Source of the DNA: a virus
Virus record (IMG/VR): IMGVR_UViG_3300048135_000767
Span: 1-28,369 of that record
DNA length: 28,369 bases
Direction: 5' to 3' (one strand)
Of this stretch, positions 1 to 7,938 are shown piece after piece. The notes below the pieces were generated by a model, which was not told the DNA's origin, searched no databases, and was given only the letters and a program-made list of their open reading frames with translations. Positions within the stretch are counted from its first letter, which is position 1. Each line of letters opens with the position of its first letter. Both the position numbers and the translations under genes were made by a program.

Positions 1-594
1 ATCTCTGGTGCGTTTACATCAGCTTTTAGGTCAGTCATTGATGGCAGTAAAAGCGCAGACGAAGCCCTTGGCGATATGTTCAAGAATATTGCTGACGCGT
101 TCTTGGATATGGCGATGAAGATGATCCAAGAGTGGCTTTATATGAAAGTGATTGGCTTGGTTAGCGGCATGTTTGGCGGCGGCGGCGGCGGAGGTGGTGG
201 CTGGAATAATCCGAGCGATTTCAACAGCATCATTCAGCTACCTAGCTATGCGGGAGGCGGTCCTACGGGGAATGCACCGAGGTCAGGGGGCATTGACGGA
301 CGCGGCGGCTTCCCAGCAATCTTGCACCCGCAAGAAACGGTTATTGATCACCACGGTGGTGCGTCAGGTGCGATGGGTCGCTACAGCGCAGGCAACGCAA
401 CCGCCGCTGCAGCAATGGCGCCAATGGCTGCCAACGTTACTTACAACGGACCTACCTTAAACTTCAATGGTGATGAATACATCCCTAGGTCTGAGGCGCC
501 TGCACTTGTTGCAGCCGGTGCCAAACAAGGCCAAGCCCGTGCAATGAATACACTTAAAAACTCTCGCTCACAACGCGCAAAACTGGGGATGTAA
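1..594 (+). CDS. Tail tape measure protein, C-terminal end (5' partial)
   Basis: The frame is open from base 1, so this is the last 197 residues of a longer protein that begins upstream of the window. The first internal ATG, at 76, is probably not the start. The pattern is a helical segment around MFKNIADAFLDMAMKMIQEW, a run of nine glycines, then a Gly-rich tail containing AILHPQETVIDHHGG. That matches the C-terminal end of lambda gpH-type tape measure proteins, which set tail length and are threaded inside the tail tube. The minor tail genes follow directly, as in lambda (H then M, L, K, I, J). The family call comes from pattern and position only, because most of the protein lies outside the window. 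Confidence 0.8.
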   Translation: MSGAFTSAFRSVIDGSKSADEALGDMFKNIADAFLDMAMKMIQEWLYMKVIGLVSGMFGGGGGGGGGWNNPSDFNSIIQLPSYAGGGPTGNAPRSGGIDGRGGFPAILHPQETVIDHHGGASGAMGRYSAGNATAAAAMAPMAANVTYNGPTLNFNGDEYIPRSEAPALVAAGAKQGQARAMNTLKNSRSQRAKLGM

Positions 595-597
595 ACC

Positions 598-1083
598 ATG
601 GCATACGTTAAACTCTGCAATTTTATCGAGGTTTACCGCATTAGAAATGACGGGAGTGAGGACGTTTCTGACCGTTACCAAAACTACGCCCCAGGCGAAA
701 CGATCTCGTACAAAGCAACGCCTGGATATAAGTACCTGAGTTTTATCTACCAGGGCGCAGCAAAGAGCAGGACTGGCGACAATTTAGAGGCTGCCCTGGT
801 GCTGTCTGTTAACGCATTAAGCCAAGACGCGGCAAGGTCGGCAGTAATGAAGCGGAAGCATGTTCGTGTTCACTCTGTCGTTATTGAGTCTGGCTATACC
901 CCGCAGACCCGGACATTAACAACTGAAGAATGGCTGGCTGCCACGATGACGTATGATTATGAAACGCTTGAGGTTGTATTGAGCAGCGGGATAGATGCCG
1001 TTGGAGCGAATGCCCCGACTCGGGTATTAACCAAAGCATTAGTAGGTCGTTTACCTGTTACCGCAAGTATTAACGCCGGATGA
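598..1083 (+). CDS. Minor tail protein (tail-tip assembly, lambda M/L position)
   Basis: This encodes 161 aa. The ATG lies 3 nt after the tape measure stop, and the last codons overlap the next gene by ATGA. The sequence is a mixed beta-rich domain (for example a YKYLSFIYQGAAKSR segment and a TYDYETLEVVLSSG segment). It lacks transmembrane segments or catalytic motifs. Its place between the tape measure and the NlpC/P60-like gene is that of the lambda M/L distal-tail proteins, which link the tail tube to the tip. The assignment is therefore mainly by synteny, and I do not recognise the exact family. Confidence 0.65.
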   Translation: MAYVKLCNFIEVYRIRNDGSEDVSDRYQNYAPGETISYKATPGYKYLSFIYQGAAKSRTGDNLEAALVLSVNALSQDAARSAVMKRKHVRVHSVVIESGYTPQTRTLTTEEWLAATMTYDYETLEVVLSSGIDAVGANAPTRVLTKALVGRLPVTASINAG

Positions 1084-1457
1084 TCCACCCTTACGAACTG
1101 ATCGGCTTGCCATACAGGCTTGGGGCGACACCCGAAAAGCATGAGGCGGCTGACTGTTTATCACTAGCAAAAGCGGTGTTGGCATTCCAAGGTGTCGAAA
1201 CACCAGAACCAACACGTGATTGGTACCGGCGAATAAAAAGAGGCGATACCTCAATATTTAAGGAAGAGCTGGAGCGTTGGGGACAGAAAGTAGAGGAGCC
1301 TAGAATACCGACAGTCGCGCTTTGTCATGGTCCGTTGGGGCTTGGCATGGCGTCATTTTTTGAGGATGGATGGATTCACTTCAGCGGGTCGGAGGCAATC
1401 TGGAGTCCCATCGGCGCCCTTCAGGTCGTCGGGCTGTACTCCTCCCGTATGAAGTAG
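1080..1457 (+). CDS. NlpC/P60-like tail-assembly peptidase (lambda K-like)
   Basis: This encodes 125 aa and starts in an ATGA overlap with the gene before it. The N-terminal block GLPYRLGATPEKHEAADCLS ends in the D-C pair of the NlpC/P60 cysteine peptidase fold, with Cys27 as the likely nucleophile. The WIHFSG block near residue 98 offers the partner histidine. In lambda-like tails such a domain (gpK) sits at the tip and is thought to cut peptidoglycan or help assembly. The usual Gly-Gly before the motif is altered, so activity is uncertain. The end of the gene overlaps the start chosen for the next one by 88 nt. Confidence 0.7.
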   Translation: MIHPYELIGLPYRLGATPEKHEAADCLSLAKAVLAFQGVETPEPTRDWYRRIKRGDTSIFKEELERWGQKVEEPRIPTVALCHGPLGLGMASFFEDGWIHFSGSEAIWSPIGALQVVGLYSSRMK

Positions 1458-4400
1458 ACCTATGCGAACAGTTAGGGATAACGGCGGATGAGTATTGGGA
1501 ATTTATAGCTAACGCGCACGACTTTATAAAAGAACGCCCAGAAGAGTTTGAACGGATTCCAGATATTCAGAATGTTTCAATTACGGCTTTGGTCGTCAAC
1601 ATTGTTGTCGGCATTGCGCTGACTGCAATTAGCGCATTGTTAGCGCCAAAGCCAAAGGCCCCAAGCCAGCCAGAACAAAAGACGCGGTTAGGCGCGTTAG
1701 ATATTGAGGGGTCACAAGGGCGAAGCCGTTACACCAAAGCAAGCAATTTTGACAGCGTCCAGTCGTTAGCGAACCTCGGGGAAACTATCCCTTTGGTATT
1801 TGCCGACCAGTCAAATAAAGCTGGGGGCATTCGGGTTGATACGCAGTTGCTGTTTTCCCAGATGATTACAGCAGGGACGACCCAGACGCTGCTAGCCGTA
1901 ATGATGCTCGGCGCTGGAAAGTTGCGGGAGAAGCCTGATTACGAGGGTTACGCCATTGGCGATCTGATGTTGCGCGATTTCTCTCAATACAAGCAGCAAC
2001 TGTTCTGCAACCTGGGCGACCGTGGCAACAACCGGTTAAAAGACGGCACTAACGGTGATCAATACGAAGACACCAAGTTGGCTATTAACTCAGACGGCAA
2101 CGACGCGTTCAGTGTTTTCTGGTCTCCCGATGGCGCATTCCGTAAGCACTTTTCAGGTACCAGGACACCATCATCAAGAACTAGCTTCGGCTTATTTAAC
2201 CCGTTGCCAAATGGGTTTCGGTACTTGGTGCCGTATGAGTTGGTGCTAGTTCCGTCAGGCGATATTGACGACAATAATTTAGAACAGCAGGCCGAAGACT
2301 CGACAATGAAGCGTGACAAGGTCATGCGTTATTTCAGCCGGTACGGTGGAATCATTAGCGCCAATAATACTGAGGCTGTTTATTACTTGTCAGCTTCCCG
2401 TATTGAAACGGATAAGTTTTCACCTTGGGGGACTGCTGATGTTTTGCAAGCCCAAGACGAAACCAGAATTACGATTGACGAGATCCTCCAAGAGGGCCAG
2501 GAATATATGCTCGGCACTTGCCGTGCCATCTGTATAAACCGACCTGAAAAGCAATTCGCGCCAGAGGATGAAAACGGTCTTAAATACACATTTAAAATCA
2601 CAGATGAATTACCTGGCGGCGGAAGTGATAATGACATTCCTATTGCAGGAACCCAAAGCAAATTAGACCAGACAGACTTTAAATATGAGGATAAAGAAGT
2701 CACGGGACCGTGGTCACGGGGTTGCGTGCAACAGCTAGCGGTTGCTTCGTTAAGTAATACTAGGCGATGTGATGCCACAGAGATTGGGATTAGGTCAGAG
2801 GTTTGGCGCCAATGTCAAAACACAGCAAATTTCAACGCGCATCCTGACGGCGACACAATCGACCGGTATCAAGAAGCAAACTCCAGCATCAACCTTGGCA
2901 CCGTTACCAAGTACACGAAGCGGTATTCATTCTTCAGGATCTATGCCCGTAAAGCGAATGCGGCAGTTTGGCAAGACATTAACGATGGGCGAGCCTTTGC
3001 GGTTCGTGGTGTAAGCCCTGAATACGTTTTCAACACGCTATTTATCAAACATAACGAAGGGCAGCATGAGTTTGAAATCGTGCCGGTGCCAGGATCTAAG
3101 TTTTATGGTGACGCCCGCTCAGGCGGTATTGACGTCCACTTGCTAGACGGCAGAGCGTTAAGCCGTAAAGGTTCAGGGCTAAGCCAAACAAGTATGCACC
3201 CTAATGGGTATCAGATTTTTTATACCGGCGTTCAAGATACTTTGACCTTACAGGATGTCACTAATCCTGAATGGATTTTCAGTTATACCGGGCAAAATAC
3301 TGATGCAGCAAAAGACGTAGGCCCGGTGACAAAGCTTGGCAGTTATAGCGACGGAAACCCTATCCCTAAAACCAAGTCCGGCAAGGTATCTCTCGGCAAG
3401 GATTGGAATACGGACAAGGAAACTAAAGCAATGGTCAAGCAAGACCATGTCACCGGGCTGTATACATTCTGGTGGAACGGCGAGATTAAAGGGCAGGATA
3501 TACCCAAGGAATTCGTCAATGTTATAGGCGGCGGCGGTCGTGAACTTCAGTACAGAACAGACGAATTAAAAGATGCAATAATCCCCAGTGGATGGGGTGA
3601 GACCAAAAAAGCCTATGACATGTTTGACGATAAGGGCAACCTTACCCGTGAGGATGGTGTTGTGCTTGAGAACGGCATCTATAACTATTACTGGAACGGT
3701 GTGTTGGTAATTAGTACAACTAGAAATGATTCTGGCTGGATTCAGAACAGCACCGGTCTTAGACAGTATGAACGAACAGGAGGCGTAAAAGCAGGCGGAA
3801 CTGAGACCGTTTTAGTGCAAGACGAATTATTTAATGTTGCCTCTCGCGATAACAAGAACAGAATTGTTTCCGTTAATACTGGCATGAGGGTTAATACCAC
3901 AACTGGCAACAATGAGTTTTATCGCAGCGGCGTTTTTCTAGGTGTTAGCAACGGGAACAATAAAAATTCTTTCCGCCCTGGCGGTGGGGTTGTATGGGAA
4001 AGAGGCTCTACAAAACACCAGGACCAAGAAGGCGGCAGGATCCAGGACGGTGGCTCTCGCCGTGAGATTGATTGGCCAAGCCCACCCTCAACGGGGACTG
4101 TAAAAAACTCCATGAAATACGGAGCAATCCTGCGCCCAGGCAGCAATGGCGCCTTGCAAATTTGGTGGGACTCTGAATATAAAGGCACAATAAATCCCAC
4201 AGACACATTATATGCAAGCGATGGGTATGAATACACCGTTGATGGTGCATACCCTGGGGAAACTGGTCGAATCAAAGGTGAGTGGTACAGGGTATTTAGC
4301 ATTCTTAGGTTTGAAAATAAGCCCTTAAGGTACGAATATTGGTCTATTGATAAATCTATAGAAGTCGTAAAACCAGACACCTGGGAGATCGCCCGTCAAG

Positions 4401-6121
4401 TGCTGGAAGGAGGCCAGGACGGTAGATGGTCAATTGAGAAATTTGAGCGTGGTGTTGTTGGCGAGGTAGAAGGCAAAACATCACCCCATACTTTAAAAGA
4501 AGGCAACAGGGATTCTGCAGAGGTAAGAGTCACGCATTATGTAGCAGATAAATCTTTTGACTCAGATGCCAAAGATGCTTACACCTGGAAACTGTCGAAG
4601 GGCGGTAATGGCTATAAAGCCAACACGTTCGCAGAGATTGTAGGGACACCTATTAATAGAGTAAAAATAACTGAGGTTCGATTGCCGAGTCAAGATCTTG
4701 ATGAGCCTGATGTTAGCAACGATGATGTAAATGAACGCTTCTGGGACTTTACCCAGCCAAATACAAATTACAGCCCGCTTAATGCCATCTGTGATTATTA
4801 CATCAACAACACTGACACCAGCAGCCATGCCAATGGCCCGGAGCATTCAATTGTGTTCTGCAATGAGTTGATTGAGCAGTTTGACCCCAATGCAGGGCAA
4901 GACGGAAGTGAAAGCCCGATTCCCAAGTATCCAGGGCTAGCGCTGACAGGCATCAAGCTACTTAATAGCAAGGAATGGACCAGCTTTAACAGCCTGTCGG
5001 CTTACATCCAACACGGGCACATGGTGGAGCGTTTGTTTAGTGATAAAGCGCCTTCGCCTTTTGATCGGTCCGATACATCAAGCACTGTTGGCACCAAAGG
5101 AGCCACCCATCTGTTCCCAGAAATTGCTTATCACCTGCTGACTGATCAAGACTTTGGGGCGGGTGAGCTTATTGGGGCGGCATCTGTTGACCGTGACGCA
5201 ATGGAGAAGGCTGCCAGATTCTGCCAAGCAAACGGTTTCTTCTGGGACGGCATCATTACAGAAGGGCAGAACCTGCGAGAGTTCATTTTTGAGAATGCCG
5301 CTTACATGCTGTTGGATTTCACAATTAAAGGCGGCAAGTTTGCCTTACTGCCATCAGTTCCGTATGGCGGTGATTACAAGATGGCGAGAAACCAGAAGCC
5401 TGTAATTAAAGCCCTCTTCACGGATGGAAACATGAGAGGGATGCAAATCTCTTTCTTGACACCTGAAGAGCGTCAACCATTTATCGGCGTCTGTATTTTC
5501 CGCAAAGAGAAAAGAAACGCCTTCCCTGAGCTACGCACAATGACGATGCGGCTGTCCAATGCTGAGGGCGGTAATGACAGCGACCCCATCGAAAAGTTTG
5601 ATTGCAGCGGGTTTATGACATCAGAGAATCATGCCCGGATGTTCTTGCGGTACGCCTTAAAAGTGAGGCAACTTGTGGACCATGGCATCAAGTTCGAGAC
5701 CACACCACAATCGGCCATGAACCTGGAACCTGGCGAGTATTTCCGGGTAGCTAGCAAGTCCACTCACACTGACCGGTTTACTAGCGGCAGCGTTGATTTT
5801 GAGGGCAACATCACTACCAGTGAACCAATTGGGGAGGGCGTTGTCATTGATGTTGTTTATTGGAAGCCAGGCTCGACGGAAGTTAGCAGTATGACCACAG
5901 CAGTCAGGAATAACAAGGTTACGCAATCCCAGCTCTTTGGGTGCTTGTTCTGTCAGAAGACAGAAAAGACTGAAGCCCGTGTCTACAAGTGCGAAAGCTT
6001 GAGCTATGCCGATGACGGTTTGGTCGAAGTTACTGGGTCTTCATCACCGTTAAATGATCGAGGTCAACTGCTGCTTTTAGATTGGGATGCAGACAGCGAC
6101 TTTGTTGAGGAGGTCTACTAA
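1370..6121 (+). CDS. Tail tip attachment / host specificity protein (lambda J-like)
   Basis: This is the largest gene in the window (1583 aa). A GAGG sits 5 nt before the ATG at 1370, which is the only ATG in frame near the homologous-looking N-terminal stretch LPYEVDLCEQLGITADEYW. A short hydrophobic segment (VVNIVVGIALTAISALLAP, about residues 74-92) followed by a Pro/Lys-rich linker is typical of gpJ-type hub proteins. The C-terminal third, with a PEIAYHLLTDQDFGAGE-like segment, resembles the conserved J core. The middle, about residues 690-950, carries diverged short beta repeats centred on W-N-G or W-W-D. J proteins form the tail hub and bind the receptor. The 88-nt overlap with the preceding gene means the start could be wrong, but no later ATG exists near the N-terminus. 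Confidence 0.8.
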   Translation: MDSLQRVGGNLESHRRPSGRRAVLLPYEVDLCEQLGITADEYWEFIANAHDFIKERPEEFERIPDIQNVSITALVVNIVVGIALTAISALLAPKPKAPSQPEQKTRLGALDIEGSQGRSRYTKASNFDSVQSLANLGETIPLVFADQSNKAGGIRVDTQLLFSQMITAGTTQTLLAVMMLGAGKLREKPDYEGYAIGDLMLRDFSQYKQQLFCNLGDRGNNRLKDGTNGDQYEDTKLAINSDGNDAFSVFWSPDGAFRKHFSGTRTPSSRTSFGLFNPLPNGFRYLVPYELVLVPSGDIDDNNLEQQAEDSTMKRDKVMRYFSRYGGIISANNTEAVYYLSASRIETDKFSPWGTADVLQAQDETRITIDEILQEGQEYMLGTCRAICINRPEKQFAPEDENGLKYTFKITDELPGGGSDNDIPIAGTQSKLDQTDFKYEDKEVTGPWSRGCVQQLAVASLSNTRRCDATEIGIRSEVWRQCQNTANFNAHPDGDTIDRYQEANSSINLGTVTKYTKRYSFFRIYARKANAAVWQDINDGRAFAVRGVSPEYVFNTLFIKHNEGQHEFEIVPVPGSKFYGDARSGGIDVHLLDGRALSRKGSGLSQTSMHPNGYQIFYTGVQDTLTLQDVTNPEWIFSYTGQNTDAAKDVGPVTKLGSYSDGNPIPKTKSGKVSLGKDWNTDKETKAMVKQDHVTGLYTFWWNGEIKGQDIPKEFVNVIGGGGRELQYRTDELKDAIIPSGWGETKKAYDMFDDKGNLTREDGVVLENGIYNYYWNGVLVISTTRNDSGWIQNSTGLRQYERTGGVKAGGTETVLVQDELFNVASRDNKNRIVSVNTGMRVNTTTGNNEFYRSGVFLGVSNGNNKNSFRPGGGVVWERGSTKHQDQEGGRIQDGGSRREIDWPSPPSTGTVKNSMKYGAILRPGSNGALQIWWDSEYKGTINPTDTLYASDGYEYTVDGAYPGETGRIKGEWYRVFSILRFENKPLRYEYWSIDKSIEVVKPDTWEIARQVLEGGQDGRWSIEKFERGVVGEVEGKTSPHTLKEGNRDSAEVRVTHYVADKSFDSDAKDAYTWKLSKGGNGYKANTFAEIVGTPINRVKITEVRLPSQDLDEPDVSNDDVNERFWDFTQPNTNYSPLNAICDYYINNTDTSSHANGPEHSIVFCNELIEQFDPNAGQDGSESPIPKYPGLALTGIKLLNSKEWTSFNSLSAYIQHGHMVERLFSDKAPSPFDRSDTSSTVGTKGATHLFPEIAYHLLTDQDFGAGELIGAASVDRDAMEKAARFCQANGFFWDGIITEGQNLREFIFENAAYMLLDFTIKGGKFALLPSVPYGGDYKMARNQKPVIKALFTDGNMRGMQISFLTPEERQPFIGVCIFRKEKRNAFPELRTMTMRLSNAEGGNDSDPIEKFDCSGFMTSENHARMFLRYALKVRQLVDHGIKFETTPQSAMNLEPGEYFRVASKSTHTDRFTSGSVDFEGNITTSEPIGEGVVIDVVYWKPGSTEVSSMTTAVRNNKVTQSQLFGCLFCQKTEKTEARVYKCESLSYADDGLVEVTGSSSPLNDRGQLLLLDWDADSDFVEEVY

Positions 6122-6525
6122 TGACGGTCATGCACCCGTTCCCTGATTACATCATTCCAACTAGTAGGACGTATAAGCCGGGGAGGCTACCAGAAACACA
6201 GTTTGAAGCCAGAAATGGTGCAGTTTCGTTTGTGCAGTATGGGCAGAACTTCGTCAATGCAGAACTGACGCTGAATTTTGCCAACATCAATGACGGTAGC
6301 GCCTCTGAGATCTTGCAGCATTACGCGCGGGTGCTTGGTGATGACTTCGTGGTCTTCGACAACAACGCTGCCTTTCAAGGCATGAATGCTGAATTAGTAG
6401 GAAGCCTCCAAAACGGCAGAGGTCTTTTACGGTGGCGATATAGCGATGCGCCCCAGGTCACAAGCGTTTACCCAGGCATCAGCTCAGTGCAAGTGCAGTT
6501 CACTGGCTTCTTATACGGGGCCTAA
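6121..6525 (+). CDS. Tail protein of unknown family
   Basis: This encodes 134 aa. The ATG shares one base with the J stop codon and is preceded by a good GAGGAGG ribosome binding site. The protein is beta-rich with no signal peptide or membrane helix. The ending GISSVQVQFTGFLYGA looks like a tail-tube or tip adaptor strand. Its neighbours are all tail genes, so a structural tail role is likely. I do not recognise the family. Confidence 0.65.
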   Translation: MTVMHPFPDYIIPTSRTYKPGRLPETQFEARNGAVSFVQYGQNFVNAELTLNFANINDGSASEILQHYARVLGDDFVVFDNNAAFQGMNAELVGSLQNGRGLLRWRYSDAPQVTSVYPGISSVQVQFTGFLYGA

Positions 6526-6551
6526 AATAGAGATATTGGTCAGCACCCCTT

Positions 6552-7034
6552 ATGTACTTCTCAGGGCAACACGGCAGCTTAGAAATTGCCAGCGAGGGTG
6601 ACCCGAACTATTTCCCGGTTGGCAGACTGAAGAACTGGTCATACACCACGCAACAGCAAACGCTTGATACCACCTGCCTTTCTGATGTTGATAAGACTAT
6701 TTTGAATGGCATCCGGTCTACGACCGGCCAAGCCTCTTTGTTGTACTACGAAGAGTCGGCATTAAATAGCAGCAACGTGCATTTGTTGGGCCATGATCTG
6801 GTCAAAATTGGGCGCCCGAACAACCCTGATACTCCTAATTTTGGCGGCAGCGCACAAGCGCCAACAATGGTTTTAATCAAGCTTGCATTGCCTGGAGGCA
6901 AGGGCAAAGCATCACGCCAAACTCAGATGTATGCCTATATCACAAGCTTTGCGATGACCTGCAGTGTTGGTGAAGTAGTCAGTGCCGACATCTCATGGGA
7001 AGCGCATGGAGCGCCGTTCGAGTGGCAGTATTGA
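6552..7034 (+). CDS. Tail tube-like structural protein
   Basis: This encodes 160 aa. It starts as a compact beta protein (FSGQHGSLEIASEGDPNYF, then GRLKNWSYTTQQQTLDTTCL) and ends with a domain that includes SVGEVVSADISWEAHG. This pattern, an N-terminal opening strand, a W-S-Y-type strand and a late A-x-I-S-W-E strand, is what major tail-tube or V-like proteins show. The ATG at 6552 has no clear Shine-Dalgarno sequence. Position after J is unusual for a tube gene. Fold-level call only. Confidence 0.6.
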   Translation: MYFSGQHGSLEIASEGDPNYFPVGRLKNWSYTTQQQTLDTTCLSDVDKTILNGIRSTTGQASLLYYEESALNSSNVHLLGHDLVKIGRPNNPDTPNFGGSAQAPTMVLIKLALPGGKGKASRQTQMYAYITSFAMTCSVGEVVSADISWEAHGAPFEWQY

Positions 7035-7040
7035 TTCGCT

Positions 7041-7907
7041 ATGACGGTATATCTTGGCGATTCTGGCGGGATTGAATTAAAGCGGACCGCAGGCCAAGCG
7101 GCAGACATGACGCTGCTAGACGGCGATGTTTCTGTTGAGAAGCGCCGTTTCAGTCCGCAAGAGGATTTCCTTGGAACGTTTATAACGGGCGACCAAGTCG
7201 ATATTGAAAGCAAAGACGGTTCTAATCTGCACCTAGTCAAAGGGCACGATTTTCCTGACTGGCGCGGTTATGTCTTTATGGATGCCCTGGGCGGAATCCG
7301 CCTGTTCGATTCGTTTAAAAAAGCAGTCGAAGGTCAGCGCAGTGAAGCGATTGAACTGGTTGATTGGCCCGACAAACAAGAACTGACGATGCGTACAAGG
7401 GGAGATAATTTTACCCCACTTGCAAAGATCACCTCATACGAATTTACGACTGAAAGAGAGACCGTTAATACAACAATCCTGGGCAGTCAGTTTGTCCAGC
7501 AGTATGAGGCAGGCTTGATTTCAGGGCAAGGAACAATCGAGTGTTTCTGGGAGCATCGATACCAACTCTGCGATCCTGACATCTGTGATGACGGCGTTGA
7601 GTTTGTGGCCTATCTAGCGCAGCTTTGCATTCGTATTACACAAGGCGCTGATTTCTTTGGTCGGTTCTTCGTTTTTCGGGATGGAGACCCTGGAGTTAAT
7701 TCGGTCTGGTACGAGGCAGAGTGCATTGTTACTAGTGCATCCATCAATGTGGCGTCCGCTGAAGCGATCACATCCACCATTCAATTCGTGACCACTGGTC
7801 AATTCAAGCTTCTCACTGGTATTCCGCCTGCATACCTATTAGAGGAAGACGGTGTAAGCCTGATTCTCAAGGAAGACGGCGTGAGTCGCATAATCATAGC
7901 CGAGTAG
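7041..7907 (+). CDS. Tail structural protein, tube-like, with LLEEDG tail repeats
   Basis: This encodes 288 aa and begins 6 nt after the previous stop. A central part (residues about 105-260) has the same pattern of strands as the gene before it, including a Y-E-F-T-T-E-R-E-T-V-N-T-T segment and an EAECIVTSASINVASAEA strand. The C-terminus carries two near-repeats, YLLEEDGVSLI and LILKEDGVSRI. Such short LLxEDG repeats are a recognisable end motif in many marine phage structural proteins. No catalytic motif is visible. It is probably a virion protein of the tail, and may be related to the 160-aa neighbour. Confidence 0.6.
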   Translation: MTVYLGDSGGIELKRTAGQAADMTLLDGDVSVEKRRFSPQEDFLGTFITGDQVDIESKDGSNLHLVKGHDFPDWRGYVFMDALGGIRLFDSFKKAVEGQRSEAIELVDWPDKQELTMRTRGDNFTPLAKITSYEFTTERETVNTTILGSQFVQQYEAGLISGQGTIECFWEHRYQLCDPDICDDGVEFVAYLAQLCIRITQGADFFGRFFVFRDGDPGVNSVWYEAECIVTSASINVASAEAITSTIQFVTTGQFKLLTGIPPAYLLEEDGVSLILKEDGVSRIIIAE

Positions 7908-7913
7908 AATCTA

Positions 7914-7919
7914 TATAAT
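7914..7919 (+). promoter_or_regulatory. Candidate -10 element before the 934-aa fibre gene
   Basis: A perfect TATAAT sits 19 nt before the ATG at 7939, just after the stop of the preceding gene. The base at the expected -35 (TAATCA at 7891-7896, 17-bp spacing) is a poor match, so any activity would rely on the -10. An AAAGG ribosome binding site precedes the ATG. This may be a separate promoter for the fibre genes. Confidence 0.35.
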
Positions 7920-7938
7920 GGTTGACTAAAGGCGGCAC

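Noticed and set aside
152-460. Plus-strand 102-aa ORF inside the tape measure end
   Set aside because: It lies wholly inside the tape measure frame and is a low-complexity Ala/Gln-rich shadow of the Gly-rich codons.
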